A DNA stretch of 64,000 nt from an uncultured Lachnospiraceae bacterium (GCA_944381485.1 CALWLI010000006.1:1-64000), one strand, 5' to 3'; positions 24,314 to 33,498 are shown, counted from the stretch's first letter. Program-made: numbers and translations. Notes: a model not told the origin generated them from the letters alone.

Positions 24314-25315
24314 ATGGAGAGCAGATTGTCGATAAATCAGATTGCCGATATCGCAGGTGTTTCTGTGGCTACCATATCCCGTGTCATCAACAACAGAGGC
24401 GGCTATTCCAGAGAGACAGAGGAAAAAGTAAACAGGATAATAGAGGAATACAACTACAGGCCCAACGCCAATGCCAGCGGTTTGAGGACCAACAGGAGCC
24501 ACAGCATCGGGGTCATGGTGCCGGATGTGACGAACGAATTCTTCGCAAAGATCATCAGGGAGCTGGATCTCTATTTCCTTAAGCACAGGTATGTGCTTTT
24601 GATATGTGATTCCAATGAGGACTCTGAGCTTGAGAACATGCATCTGCAGAACCTTCTCACAAAAAACGTGGACGGAATAATATATATCTCCGGAAAAAAT
24701 GACGTTTTAAAGCCTGAACAGATAGGAGTTCCTGTAGTCTATGTGGACAGATCTCCGAAAAATGCTGAGGTCATCGTTCACTCGGATAACGAGACCGGCG
24801 GATACCTTGCCACATCGGAGCTTATCTCAACCGGCTGCAAGAGGATAGCCTTTTTCGGCGATGAGAGGCTTCGCTCCCCTGTGAGACGCAGAAGAGACGG
24901 ATACAGAAGAGCTCTCAAAGAGGCGGGAATGAAAAACCTTAAGGAGCTGGAGCTCAGCTCTCTTCCGGACTATGAGAGCGCAAGGCAGAGGATGAGAGAG
25001 ACACTATCAGAGAAGGGCTGCTTTTTTGACGGAGTCTTTACCACCAACGACATGATGGCCCTGGGCATCATACACGCCCTCTCGGAATTCGGATACAGAG
25101 TTCCGGAGGCGGTGAAGGTAGTGGGTTTTGATAATGTCAGCACTTCAGAGTTCTGTTCTCCCGGAATAACTACCGTGACTCAGGACACGAGGCAGATAGC
25201 GGTGAGGGCGGGAGAGGCTCTACTCAAAATGCTGCATGGAGAATCGATAGAGGAAAAGGACATAAGTATTCCTGTCGCACTTACAAAGAGGGAGTCTACC
25301 TCCCGGATGCAATAA
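24314..25315 (+). CDS. LacI family transcriptional regulator
   Basis: The protein is 333 residues. The helix-turn-helix begins SINQIADIAGVSVATISRVIN (residues 5-25) with the hinge NANASGLRTNRSHSIGVMVPD. A periplasmic-binding-protein-like sugar domain fills 60-330. It probably represses the following ABC transporter and catabolic genes in response to the sugar or sugar phosphate. It is preceded by three tandem operator-like repeats, suggesting autoregulation. The start follows GGGAAGGAAGCAGAT. Confidence 0.92.
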   Translation: MESRLSINQIADIAGVSVATISRVINNRGGYSRETEEKVNRIIEEYNYRPNANASGLRTNRSHSIGVMVPDVTNEFFAKIIRELDLYFLKHRYVLLICDSNEDSELENMHLQNLLTKNVDGIIYISGKNDVLKPEQIGVPVVYVDRSPKNAEVIVHSDNETGGYLATSELISTGCKRIAFFGDERLRSPVRRRRDGYRRALKEAGMKNLKELELSSLPDYESARQRMRETLSEKGCFFDGVFTTNDMMALGIIHALSEFGYRVPEAVKVVGFDNVSTSEFCSPGITTVTQDTRQIAVRAGEALLKMLHGESIEEKDISIPVALTKRESTSRMQ

Positions 25316-25346
25316 TCAATAAAGAAAGGACGGTGGAAGTTTGACG

Positions 25347-26864
25347 ATGGAAGCATTAGTAAGAATGGAGAATGTTACTAAAGAGTTTCCCGGTGTCAAG
25401 GCGCTTGACAATATATCCTTCGACATAATGCCCGGAGAGGTCCACATACTTCTCGGCGAGAACGGCGCAGGCAAATCCACACTCATGAAGATCTTAAGCG
25501 GCGTATATCAGCCCACCTCAGGCAAGATATACCTTAAGGGCAAGGAGTATGACAAGCTCACCCCCAAGGATTCATATGAGAATGGAATAAGTATCATATA
25601 TCAGGAGCTGAGTGTAATAAACGAGCTCTCGATACTGGAGAATCTTTTTGTTGGAAAGCTCCCCACAAAAAAGGTCATGGGCATGACTGTAGTGGACTAC
25701 AAGCTCATGAACGATAAGGCAAAAACAGTGCTTGAGAAGGTGGGAATAAAGAGAAACCCCAACACTATGGTTGAGGACATAAGCATTTCCGAAAAGCAGC
25801 AGTGTGAGATAGCAAAGGCGCTTGTGTCTAATGCGGATGTCATCATAATGGATGAGCCCACTACCTCACTTACAACTTCGGAGACGGAGCACCTTTTCAG
25901 CATAATCCGCCAGCTTAAGAGCGAGGGCAAGGGTATAGTATATATCTCACACAAGATGGATGAGATAAAGCAGATCGGAGACAGGGTCACAGTCTTAAAG
26001 GACGGTACCTACGTTGGCACAAGGAATGTGGAAGATGTCAGCGTCGATGATATGATAAAGATGATGGTAGGCCGTGAGATAAAGGGAACCTACCACAATA
26101 CAGACAGCGAGGATCTGTCAAAGGAACCGGTAGTATTTGAGGTAAAGAACATAACAAGAAAGGACAGGAAGGTAAACAATGTTTCCTTCGCAGTCCACAA
26201 GGGCGAGATCTTAGGCTTTGCAGGCCTTGTGGGTTCGGGAAGAAGTGAGCTTATGAACGCGATCTTCGGAGCTGAGCCCAGAAGCGCAGGAGAGGTATAT
26301 ATCTACGGACAGAAGGCCGATATAAAGAGTCCCTATGACGCTATAAAGAACGGACTTGCCATGGTGACGGAGAACAGACGTGAGACAGGCTTCCTTGATA
26401 ATTTCAGCATTAAGCAGAACATATCGATAGTGCCTTTCTTAAAGACCTCAGGAATGAACGGACTTACAGGACTTGTGGACAATAAGGCTGAGGATCAGTA
26501 TGCGGCCAATGAGAAGGCCGACATGAACATAAAGTGCAGAGACGTGGAGCAGAACATAACAGAGCTCTCCGGAGGAAACCAGCAGAAGGTCATCCTCGGA
26601 AAGTGGATGGCTGCGGATTCAAAGGTAGTCATCTTTGACGAGCCCACAAAGGGAATAGACGTGGGAAGTAAGAGCGAGATCTACGTTCTTATGAGAAAAC
26701 TCGCAAGCGAAGGCAAGGGAGTTGTCATGGTATCATCGGAGCTTCCGGAGCTGCTTTCCGTATGTGACAGGATATGCGTATTCAGAGACGGAGAGATAAG
26801 AATGACCTACGATATCTCCGAGGCAACGGAAGAGAAAATAGTAAAAACATCCACAGGTGAATAA
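25347..26864 (+). CDS. Sugar ABC transporter, ATPase (RbsA/AlsA type)
   Basis: The protein is 505 residues with two fused ABC domains, as in RbsA, MglA and AlsA. NBD1 has LGENGAGKST and ISEKQQCEIAKAL; NBD2 has the family-specific AGLVGSGRSE in place of a standard Walker A, ELSGGNQQKVILGKW and VFDEPTKGIDVGSK. The degenerate NBD2 Walker A is normal for this family. ATG at 25347 or TTG at 25341 could start it. It is the energy unit of the importer with the next two genes. Confidence 0.93.
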   Translation: MEALVRMENVTKEFPGVKALDNISFDIMPGEVHILLGENGAGKSTLMKILSGVYQPTSGKIYLKGKEYDKLTPKDSYENGISIIYQELSVINELSILENLFVGKLPTKKVMGMTVVDYKLMNDKAKTVLEKVGIKRNPNTMVEDISISEKQQCEIAKALVSNADVIIMDEPTTSLTTSETEHLFSIIRQLKSEGKGIVYISHKMDEIKQIGDRVTVLKDGTYVGTRNVEDVSVDDMIKMMVGREIKGTYHNTDSEDLSKEPVVFEVKNITRKDRKVNNVSFAVHKGEILGFAGLVGSGRSELMNAIFGAEPRSAGEVYIYGQKADIKSPYDAIKNGLAMVTENRRETGFLDNFSIKQNISIVPFLKTSGMNGLTGLVDNKAEDQYAANEKADMNIKCRDVEQNITELSGGNQQKVILGKWMAADSKVVIFDEPTKGIDVGSKSEIYVLMRKLASEGKGVVMVSSELPELLSVCDRICVFRDGEIRMTYDISEATEEKIVKTSTGE

Positions 26865-26876
26865 GAGGTAAAAAAA

Positions 26877-27842
26877 ATGAGCGAAAATAATGTAAAGAAA
26901 CAAAATCAGAATTTCGGCGTTTTGTGGCAGAGATACGGTACTATAGGAATTTTCCTTCTGCTTCTGGTGCTTCTCACCATAGCAAAGCCCAGCAGCGTGT
27001 TCAACTCCAGCAGTATTCCTCAGATACTGAAGCAGTCATCAGTTAACATCCTGCTTGCTCTGGGCGAGTTCTTCGCAATACTTATCGCGGGAATCGACCT
27101 TTCAGTAGGTGCTGTTGCAGGACTCGTGGGAATCTTCTCGGCACAGATGATGGTTGCGGGAATCCCGGTTCCCGTGGCTGTGGTTGCGGGAGTGCTCTTC
27201 GGAACCATAGCAGGTTTCATAAACGGTATGCTGGTAAATAAGACTGACCTTCACCCCTTCATCATCACTCTGGGTACTCAGTCCATATATCAGGGACTTA
27301 TGCTGGTTATCTCAAAGTCACAGAATATTTACGGCTTCCCCACCAGCTTCACAGCAACTATGAGCGCAAGCATAGGCTTTGTACCTGTCACAGTCATAAT
27401 AGCTCTGGTTGTTGCCGTTATACTCTGGTTCTTCACAACAAAGTGCAAGGCAGGACGTAATATATACGCCCTCGGCGGAAACAAGGATGCAGCCTGGTAC
27501 TCAGGTGTAAATGTAAAGCTTCACACTCTCGTGGTATTCATGATCTCAGGAACCTGCTCAGGTATCGCAGGAATAGTCCTTCTCGGACGTGTAGGAGCGG
27601 CAGCTCCCACTGCAGGTACAGGCTATGAGACCTACGCCATAGCAGCTTCCATCATAGGTGGAACAAGCTTTATGGGTGGTAAGGGAAAGATCCCCGGAGT
27701 AGTTGTGGGAGGTCTTATTATAGGACTTATCAACTATGGAATGACAGCACTTACAATACCTTCAAGCTATCAGAAGATCGTCATGGGTGCTTTGATAATC
27801 ATATCAGTAGCTATTGATCACCTTGTTGCAACAAAGAAATAA
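26877..27842 (+). CDS. Sugar ABC transporter permease (RbsC/AlsC type)
   Basis: The protein is 321 residues with about 9-10 membrane helices. It contains the family motif GIDLSVGAVAGLVG and YALGGNKDAAWYSGVNV, and TGYETYAIAASIIGGTSFMGGKG near the coupling region. It forms the channel of the importer. It lies 12 bases after the ATPase gene. Expression of the following binding protein may be boosted by an internal promoter. Confidence 0.93.
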   Translation: MSENNVKKQNQNFGVLWQRYGTIGIFLLLLVLLTIAKPSSVFNSSSIPQILKQSSVNILLALGEFFAILIAGIDLSVGAVAGLVGIFSAQMMVAGIPVPVAVVAGVLFGTIAGFINGMLVNKTDLHPFIITLGTQSIYQGLMLVISKSQNIYGFPTSFTATMSASIGFVPVTVIIALVVAVILWFFTTKCKAGRNIYALGGNKDAAWYSGVNVKLHTLVVFMISGTCSGIAGIVLLGRVGAAAPTAGTGYETYAIAASIIGGTSFMGGKGKIPGVVVGGLIIGLINYGMTALTIPSSYQKIVMGALIIISVAIDHLVATKK

Positions 27843-27901
27843 TTAAGCAAAGATAAAATAAAAAATAAATCATTTGTAAGCTTAAGTACAAAACTGTATT
27901 T

Positions 27902-27961
27902 TATAATGATTCCAAGTCCGGGAAATAAGGCTTTGCCACGGTGGCGGGCCTTCAGCCGGAC
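27902..27961 (+). promoter_or_regulatory. Internal -10 element and 5' stem-loop before the sugar-binding protein
   Basis: A TATAAT (27902-27907) has no clear -35. Starting about 9 bases later is a three-part stem: GTCCGG (27916-27921) with CCGGAC (27956-27961), AAGGC with GCCTT, and an inner GCC/GGC pairing. It could give the binding-protein mRNA its own start and a protected 5' end. I see no match to a known riboswitch. Confidence 0.4.
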
Positions 27962-27981
27962 AGAATATAAAGGAGGAAAAA

Positions 27982-29046
27982 ATGAAAAAGAAATTATTAA
28001 CAGCAGCAGTTTGCGCCGCTATGGTCATGGGACTTGCGGCATGCTCTTCATCAACAGCGGAAGAGACAACAGCAGCAGCAGAGACAGAGGCAGCTGCAGA
28101 GGAGACTGAAGCAGCAGAGGCTGAGGCAGAGGCTGAGGGAGATGCCGCAGCGGCATCAGACGCTACCTACGCTATGGTACTCAAGACTCAGGCTACAGAC
28201 TTCTGGGTAAAGATGTGGAACGGAATCGAGGCTAAGGCTGAGGAGATGGGCGTAAATGTTGACCTTTACGCTGCACAGAGCGAGCAGGACCTTGAGGGTC
28301 AGCTTGCTATAGTTGAGAACTGCGTAAACCAGAACTACACAGGAATCGGTGTTGCACCCCTTTCATCAGTTAACGTTCTTCCCGCTATAGGACAGGCTAC
28401 AGAGAAGGGCATCACAGTAGTAAACGTTGATGCAAAGTTTGACGCTGACGAGCTTGCAAACCAGGGTGGAGCTTGCGTGGCTTTCGTTTCAACAGATAAC
28501 GTTGCAGTAGGAAACAAGGGAGCACAGTGGATAGTTGATCAGCTTGAGCCCGGTTCACAGGTACTTGTAATCGAAGGAAAGTCAGGAGACCAGTCTTCTG
28601 AGGACAGAACAAACGGTGCTACTCAGGCCTTCGAGGACGGCGGAATGGAGATCGTAGGAAGCCAGTCATGCGATTGGGATCGTCAGACAACCATGGACGC
28701 AGTTGCAACCTTCATCCAGCAGTATCCTGACCTTAAGGGAATCTACTGCTGTAACGACGGAATGGCTCTCGGAGCTCTTCAGGCAGTTATCAATGCTGAC
28801 AAGGTAGGAGATATCCTTGTAGTTGGTACAGACGGAGACAAGGAAGCTGTACAGTCAGTTGCTGACGGACAGCTCAGCGCTACAGTTGCTCAGGATCCCG
28901 CTCAGATAGGTGCTACAAGCCTTGAGCTTCTTGTTGAGGCCGTTGAGGCAGGCAACAAGGGTGAGGTTGGAGTATTCCCTGAGACAACACCCGTTGAGTC
29001 AGTTCTCATCGATTCAACAAACGCTTCAGAGTACCTTGCAGAGTAA
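27982..29046 (+). CDS. Sugar ABC transporter, substrate-binding lipoprotein (RbsB/AlsB type)
   Basis: The 354-residue lipoprotein has its lipid-anchor Cys at residue 21 (GLAACSSS), an Ala/Glu-rich linker (22-58) and then a type I periplasmic-binding fold. Family segments include VLKTQATDFWVKMWNGIEAKAEE, GVAPLSSVNVLPAIGQATEKGI and YCCNDGMALGALQAV. It captures a pentose or hexose at the surface and delivers it to the permease. The gene follows the permease instead of leading the operon. The ribosome site AAAGGAGG is strong. Confidence 0.92.
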   Translation: MKKKLLTAAVCAAMVMGLAACSSSTAEETTAAAETEAAAEETEAAEAEAEAEGDAAAASDATYAMVLKTQATDFWVKMWNGIEAKAEEMGVNVDLYAAQSEQDLEGQLAIVENCVNQNYTGIGVAPLSSVNVLPAIGQATEKGITVVNVDAKFDADELANQGGACVAFVSTDNVAVGNKGAQWIVDQLEPGSQVLVIEGKSGDQSSEDRTNGATQAFEDGGMEIVGSQSCDWDRQTTMDAVATFIQQYPDLKGIYCCNDGMALGALQAVINADKVGDILVVGTDGDKEAVQSVADGQLSATVAQDPAQIGATSLELLVEAVEAGNKGEVGVFPETTPVESVLIDSTNASEYLAE

Positions 29047-29101
29047 TAGTAAAACTGCGATACTTGAACAGACCGTAAAAAAATATTAATATGTAGATAA
29101 G

Positions 29102-29136
29102 CTTGAGTCAGTATAAGTAACTTATGCTGACTCAAG
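29102..29136 (+). other. Stable hairpin after the sugar-binding protein gene
   Basis: CTTGAGTCAGTATAAG pairs with CTTATGCTGACTCAAG over 16 positions with one wobble and a 3-base loop. No T run follows, so it is more likely to protect the 3' end of the binding-protein mRNA than to stop transcription. Confidence 0.6.
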
Positions 29137-29208
29137 TAATATAAGAGACTTAAAGGACATTCATATTTCGGAGGATATCGTATTTTCCGAAAATAAGGAG
29201 GAGACAAG

Positions 29209-29673
29209 ATGAAAGTAGGATTCGGCTGTGACCATGTTGCAATTGAGCTCAAGAATATTTTGATGGAGCACCTCAAGGAAAAAGGCTATGAGTGTGTGGA
29301 TTACGGAACTTACGACCCCAATGTCAAGGCCAACTATCCGGAGTACGGACTCAAGGTGGCTGAGGCTGTTATGAGAGGAGAGGTTGAAAAGGGAGTGCTC
29401 ATATGCGGCACCGGAATAGGAATATCTCTCGCGGCAAACAAGGTTCCCGGAATCAGGGCTGCAGTCTGCAGCGAGCCCTACTCTGCAAGACTTACTGTGG
29501 AGCACAACAATGCGAACATCATTGCCATGGGAGCAAGAGTCGTAGGCTCAGAGCTTGCAAAGATGATAGTTGACGAGTTTTTTGATGCCAAATTCCAGGG
29601 CGGACGTCACGAGATGAGAGTAAACATGATCTCTGATATTGAAAAGAAATACGGAGCTGAGTGGCATGAGTAA
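29209..29673 (+). CDS. rpiB: RpiB-type sugar-phosphate isomerase (ribose-5-P / allose-6-P)
   Basis: The protein is 154 residues. The RpiB/LacAB fold is marked by FGCDHVAIELK, the catalytic Cys in GVLICGTGIGISLAANK, and CSEPYSARLTVEHNNANI. E. coli RpiB, which it resembles closely, interconverts ribose 5-P and ribulose 5-P and also D-allose 6-P and D-allulose 6-P, and lies next to the als operon. The same dual role is plausible here given the AlsE-like epimerase downstream. The start follows AAGGAGGAGACAAG. Confidence 0.88.
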   Translation: MKVGFGCDHVAIELKNILMEHLKEKGYECVDYGTYDPNVKANYPEYGLKVAEAVMRGEVEKGVLICGTGIGISLAANKVPGIRAAVCSEPYSARLTVEHNNANIIAMGARVVGSELAKMIVDEFFDAKFQGGRHEMRVNMISDIEKKYGAEWHE

Positions 29674-30619
29674 ATATCTGGGTGTGGAGATCGGAGGGAC
29701 AAAGCAGCAGATAGTTGTGGGAAACGCCGAGGGGGAGATACTCCTGAGAGAATCGGTAAAGCTTTCCTACAAGCGGGGAGCTGAGGACATTCTGGACTGG
29801 ATCAGGGAGAAGACAGAATATCTTCTTTCGGAATACAGTGATACAGAAGCCATAGGAGTGGGCTTCGGAGGCCCCTTGGAAAGCGCCACAGGAAGAGTGC
29901 TTTGCTCTCTCCAGGTACCCGGATGGAAGGACTTTAAGCTCAAGGAGTGGTTTGAGCAGACTTTCGGAAAGAGGACCGTGGTAGTAAATGACACGGTGGC
30001 AGGCGGAATAGCCGAGCTGAGGCTTGGAGCGGGACGAGGCTCCCGGCGCCTGTTTTACACAAATATAGGGACCGGAATAGGAGGAGGCCTCTATATAGAC
30101 GGCACATACTATGACGGCTCGGGGACAGGAGCTTCCTACCTGGGAAATTCACTGATACCGGACCGAACTTCTGATGAGCCCGGGAAGGCTGTCAGGCTGG
30201 AGCTTATATGCTCCGGAAGGAGTATAGAGAACAGGCTGAATACCGAGGGCTATGTGCCGGAGAGTTCCCTGCTTTTTGAAAAGATAAAGGCGGGGCAGAG
30301 GATCGATGCCTCTGACCTTGGAGAGGCTGCGAGAAAAAAAGACAACTTTGCCCTGACGGAGCTTAAGATGACAGCGGAATCATTTTCCATAGGGCTTGCA
30401 AATGTTCTCGCGCTGGAGGGCCCCGACAGGATAGTCATAGGGGGAGGCGTAGCCAAGATGGGAGATATACTCTTTGACGCTATCAGAAAGTATACGGATG
30501 AGTATGCCTTTGTGGCCCACAAGGGAAGATACGAGATATACCCCTCAGAGCTTATGGATGATGCCGTGCCTGCAGGCTCTCTGCTCGTTGCGGCAGGATT
30601 TTTGACAGAGGGTATTTGA
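29666..30619 (+). CDS. ROK family sugar kinase lacking the zinc motif
   Basis: The protein is 317 residues. The ATP motif GVEIGGTKQQIVVG, the catalytic-region VVNDTVAGGIAE and GTGIGGGLYIDG are present. The Cys cluster CxCGxxGC that binds zinc in most ROK kinases is absent; the region reads DRTSDEPGKAVRLELICSG. The start at 29666 overlaps the rpiB stop by 8 bases, with CGGAG upstream, which indicates coupling. It probably phosphorylates the imported sugar or a related one; repressor function is unlikely as no DNA-binding domain is present. Confidence 0.82.
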   Translation: MSKYLGVEIGGTKQQIVVGNAEGEILLRESVKLSYKRGAEDILDWIREKTEYLLSEYSDTEAIGVGFGGPLESATGRVLCSLQVPGWKDFKLKEWFEQTFGKRTVVVNDTVAGGIAELRLGAGRGSRRLFYTNIGTGIGGGLYIDGTYYDGSGTGASYLGNSLIPDRTSDEPGKAVRLELICSGRSIENRLNTEGYVPESSLLFEKIKAGQRIDASDLGEAARKKDNFALTELKMTAESFSIGLANVLALEGPDRIVIGGGVAKMGDILFDAIRKYTDEYAFVAHKGRYEIYPSELMDDAVPAGSLLVAAGFLTEGI

Positions 30620-30684
30620 TTTGGAAACAGAGCGAACTTTCGCTTTAACATATTAAAACAGACAAAATGAAGGGAGAAATAAAA

Positions 30685-31374
30685 ATGAAAGCTGAATTTG
30701 CGCCTTCACTTATGTGCATGGATTTTCTCAACATCAAGGAGCAGATGGAGATACTCAACAAGAGGATAGACATGTACCACTGCGATATAATGGACGGACA
30801 TTTCTGTAAGAACATCACCTTGTCCCCCGACCTTATAAAGACCTTCGGGACACTTACAGACCTTCCCATGGATGTACATCTTATGACTACGAACCCTACG
30901 GACTGGATAGAGCTTTTGGCAAAGGCGGGAGCAGAGTACATCTCACCTCACGCTGAGACTATAAATACTGATGCCTTCAGGGTAATGAACCTGATAGAGT
31001 CGCTGGGATGCAAAAAGGGAGTGGTATTAAACCCCGCAACTCCTTTGAGCTATATAAAGCACTATCTCAACAGGATAGATATGCTGACCATAATGACCGT
31101 GGACGTGGGCTTTGCCGGACAGCCCTTCATAGCCGAGATGCTTGACAAGATAAGAGAGGCTGCGGAGCTGAGAGAGAAGTACGGCTACAGCTACAAGATA
31201 CAGATAGACGGCTCCTGCAATGTGAATACCTTCAAGAGTCTCAGAGAGGCCGGAGCGGATGTGTTTGTAGTGGGATCCTCAGGACTTTTCAAAAATGATC
31301 CTGATCTCAACAAAGCCTGCGATATAATGTACGAGAATTTTGAAAAGGAAACCGGAGAAGCGGTTTACAGATAA
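30685..31374 (+). CDS. alsE: D-allulose-6-phosphate 3-epimerase (AlsE-like)
   Basis: The protein is 229 residues, a ribulose-phosphate 3-epimerase-family TIM barrel. It matches AlsE in FAPSLMCMDFLNIKEQME, the metal site YHCDIMDGHFCKNITLSP, LNPATPLSYIKHYL, MTVDVGFAGQPFIAEMLDKI and QIDGSCNVNTFKSL. AlsE converts allulose 6-P to fructose 6-P, feeding glycolysis. The start at 30685 has AAGGGAGA upstream; a longer reading begins at 30667. It follows the first ROK kinase by 65 bases. Confidence 0.87.
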   Translation: MKAEFAPSLMCMDFLNIKEQMEILNKRIDMYHCDIMDGHFCKNITLSPDLIKTFGTLTDLPMDVHLMTTNPTDWIELLAKAGAEYISPHAETINTDAFRVMNLIESLGCKKGVVLNPATPLSYIKHYLNRIDMLTIMTVDVGFAGQPFIAEMLDKIREAAELREKYGYSYKIQIDGSCNVNTFKSLREAGADVFVVGSSGLFKNDPDLNKACDIMYENFEKETGEAVYR

Positions 31375-31403
31375 TAAAGAGTTTTAACGAAACAGGAGAG
31401 ACC

Positions 31404-32327
31404 TTGAGTATGGGTTATATACTTGGAATAGATGTTGGAGGAACAAATACAAGGCTTGGACTGGTATCCGAGAAGGGAGAGCTGACAGAGTTTGTCAGGG
31501 AGGCCACAAGTCAGTACAACAGAGAAGGTGAGGCTGTAGGCCTTTTTATAGGCATAATCAGAAGGTATATTGAGGAACATGCCACGGGCAAGGAAATAGA
31601 TGCCATTTCCGTGGGCTTTCCCTCCACTGTGGACAAGGAGAGAAGGAGAGTCATCGAGACTCCGAATATAGTGGGGCTCAACAATATCCCTGTGGTGGAC
31701 ACCTTGGAGAGGGAGTTTAACGTGCCTGTATTCCTGGAGAGAGACACCTGCCTTATCCTCATAAATGACATGGAGAAAAATCATATTCCGGGCGAGGGCG
31801 TTGCCATAGGTATTTACTACGGCACCGGCATAGGTAATGCCATATCCATAGACGGAAAGATATTTACCGGAAAGCATGGGGTCAGTGCCGAGCTGGGACA
31901 TATTCCTATGAGAGGCGTGGACGGACGCTGCGGCTGCGGGAACAGCTCCTGCGCGGAGATAGTAGCCTGCGGAAGAGCCCTGGAAGGCATCATTAAAAAA
32001 CACTTTGCGGGCTCTGACATCAGCAAAGTTTTTGTGGAGCATGGAGATTCAGAGATAATAAAGAGGTTTGTTGATGACCTTGCCATCCCTGCCGCCACAG
32101 AGATAAACATACTCGATCCCGACTATATAATCATAGGAGGAGGACTTCCCAACATGGAGGGCTTTCCCAGGGAGGAGCTGGAGAGGCATATACACAGGTA
32201 TGCGAGAAAACCTCTGCCGGATGAGGATCTCAAGTTCATATACTCCAAGGAGGGACAGGAGAGCGGCGTCATGGGCGCTGCCATACATGCGAGAAAAGAG
32301 CTCTTAAAGAGAGAAAAAGGAGTTTAA
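31404..32327 (+). CDS. ROK family kinase, D-allose kinase (AlsK)-like
   Basis: The protein is 307 residues. It has GIDVGGTNTRLGLV, the zinc motif in GRCGCGNSSCAEIVACG and ELGHIPMRG. The C-terminal GFPREELERHIHRYARKPLP resembles E. coli AlsK more than glucokinases. It may phosphorylate D-allose at O-6, giving the substrate for RpiB. Start choices are TTG at 31404 (5 bases after AGGAG) or ATG at 31410. It is the last gene of this locus. Confidence 0.83.
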   Translation: MSMGYILGIDVGGTNTRLGLVSEKGELTEFVREATSQYNREGEAVGLFIGIIRRYIEEHATGKEIDAISVGFPSTVDKERRRVIETPNIVGLNNIPVVDTLEREFNVPVFLERDTCLILINDMEKNHIPGEGVAIGIYYGTGIGNAISIDGKIFTGKHGVSAELGHIPMRGVDGRCGCGNSSCAEIVACGRALEGIIKKHFAGSDISKVFVEHGDSEIIKRFVDDLAIPAATEINILDPDYIIIGGGLPNMEGFPREELERHIHRYARKPLPDEDLKFIYSKEGQESGVMGAAIHARKELLKREKGV

Positions 32328-32352
32328 AATCAATAGGATCATTCTTTAATTA

Positions 32353-32402
32353 TTTCACCGATCCTGGGGTCTTTAGCAGGGCACCCGGGTCGGTGATTTT
32401 TT
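32353..32402 (+). terminator. Terminator of the allose-type locus
   Basis: TCACCGA (32355-32361) pairs with TCGGTGA (32390-32396), with GC-rich pairing inside, followed by TTTTTT. Confidence 0.85.
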
Positions 32403-32502
32403 GTGCCGGTTTTCGCTTATTTTTTGTATAGATAAATGTGACAAATTTTACAGATTAAATTTATTTAAGTTCACTAAAATTCAAAATCTTTCACAAAATA
32501 TG

Positions 32503-32531
32503 TTGAAATTTTTCATATATATTCATATAAT
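32503..32531 (+). promoter_or_regulatory. Promoter of the second sugar locus
   Basis: TTGAAA (32503-32508) and a perfect TATAAT (32526-32531) are exactly 17 bases apart, within a very A/T-rich intergenic stretch. Confidence 0.8.
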
Positions 32532-32571
32532 TCCAAATATAAGATAAAAATATGAAAGGATATGAAAAAGA

Positions 32572-33498
32572 ATGAATTTTGCGGGTAGAATGAATTCCTT
32601 TATTTTAAGAGGTGATAAGGACTTATATGACACCATTGACACTTACCATAAAGTTCCCGGAATAACACATCTGGAATTTAATTATCCTGAGCATATAAAG
32701 AAATATGATTTGGAAAAGATTAAAGAGCATATAGGGGACATGAAGGTAAACGGAGTTGCAATGAGATTCAAAGCCCCCTTCATCAACGGAGAGTTTACCA
32801 ACCCGGATGAGAAAGTAAGGCGGGAGGCCATAGATCTGTGCAAGGAAGCCATAGATGTGTGCAGAGAGCTCAAGGGAGAGGTTGTCACAGTATGGCAGGC
32901 ATATGACGGATTTGACTATCCTTTTTCCGTTAATTATGAGGAAGCCTGGGAAAAGATGGTATCAGCCTTCAGAGAGATCTGTGACTACGCTGCAGACGAT
33001 ATCAAGATCAGCATAGAGTATAAGCCCTATGAGCCGAGAAATTATGCCATGCTCGACGGAGCCGGGACTACTCTTCTCATGATAAAAGAGGTAGGAAGAG
33101 AAAATCTTGGTATGACTCTTGACATATGCCACATGCTTATGAAGCACGACAATCCTGCGATGTACGCAGCTATTGCTCTTAAGCAGGGAAAGCTCTTCGG
33201 TCTGCATCTCAATGACGGCTATTGTGCTATGGACAGCGGACTTATCTTCGGAACGGTAAACCTGCCTCAGTGTATAGAGCTGGTTTATTACCTTAAAAAA
33301 TACGATTATAAGGGAACTCTGTTCTTTGACACCTTCCCCATCAGAGAATGCGTGGAAGCTGAGGTCAGCCAGAACATAAGCATGGTAAAGAAGATATCCG
33401 ATGCCATCGATAAGATAGGCATGGATGAGATAGAGAGGATCATATCCTCCCACGACGGAGTGGAAGTGAATAAGCTCCTTATGAATATGCTTATTTAA
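32572..33498 (+). CDS. TIM-barrel sugar isomerase/epimerase (xylose isomerase-like)
   Basis: The protein is 308 residues of the AP-endonuclease-2/xylose-isomerase-like superfamily. It shows metal-ligand segments ISIEYKPYEP, MTLDICHMLMK, FGLHLNDGY and LFFDTFPIRE, which place Glu, Asp, His and Glu at the barrel mouth. Relatives include ketose 3-epimerases and hydroxypyruvate isomerase. The exact substrate is not recognisable. It is first in a sugar-import operon with ribokinase and AlsK-like kinases, so a ketose or its phosphate is likely. The start follows AAAGGATATGAAAAAGA. Confidence 0.78.
   Translation: MNFAGRMNSFILRGDKDLYDTIDTYHKVPGITHLEFNYPEHIKKYDLEKIKEHIGDMKVNGVAMRFKAPFINGEFTNPDEKVRREAIDLCKEAIDVCRELKGEVVTVWQAYDGFDYPFSVNYEEAWEKMVSAFREICDYAADDIKISIEYKPYEPRNYAMLDGAGTTLLMIKEVGRENLGMTLDICHMLMKHDNPAMYAAIALKQGKLFGLHLNDGYCAMDSGLIFGTVNLPQCIELVYYLKKYDYKGTLFFDTFPIRECVEAEVSQNISMVKKISDAIDKIGMDEIERIISSHDGVEVNKLLMNMLI

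Noticed and set aside
25347..26864. Degenerate second Walker A (AGLVGSGRSE) in the sugar ATPase as a defect
   Set aside because: This form is normal for RbsA/MglA/AlsA ATPases, unlike the change in the ABC-F protein at 55724.
27916..27961. Stem-loop before the sugar-binding protein as a cyclic-di-GMP or other known riboswitch
   Set aside because: The pairing is a simple coaxial stem and no aptamer core sequence is seen.
31365..32042. Open frame of 225 codons on the - strand
   Set aside because: It is antisense to the ROK kinase gene, lacks a ribosome site and matches no family.
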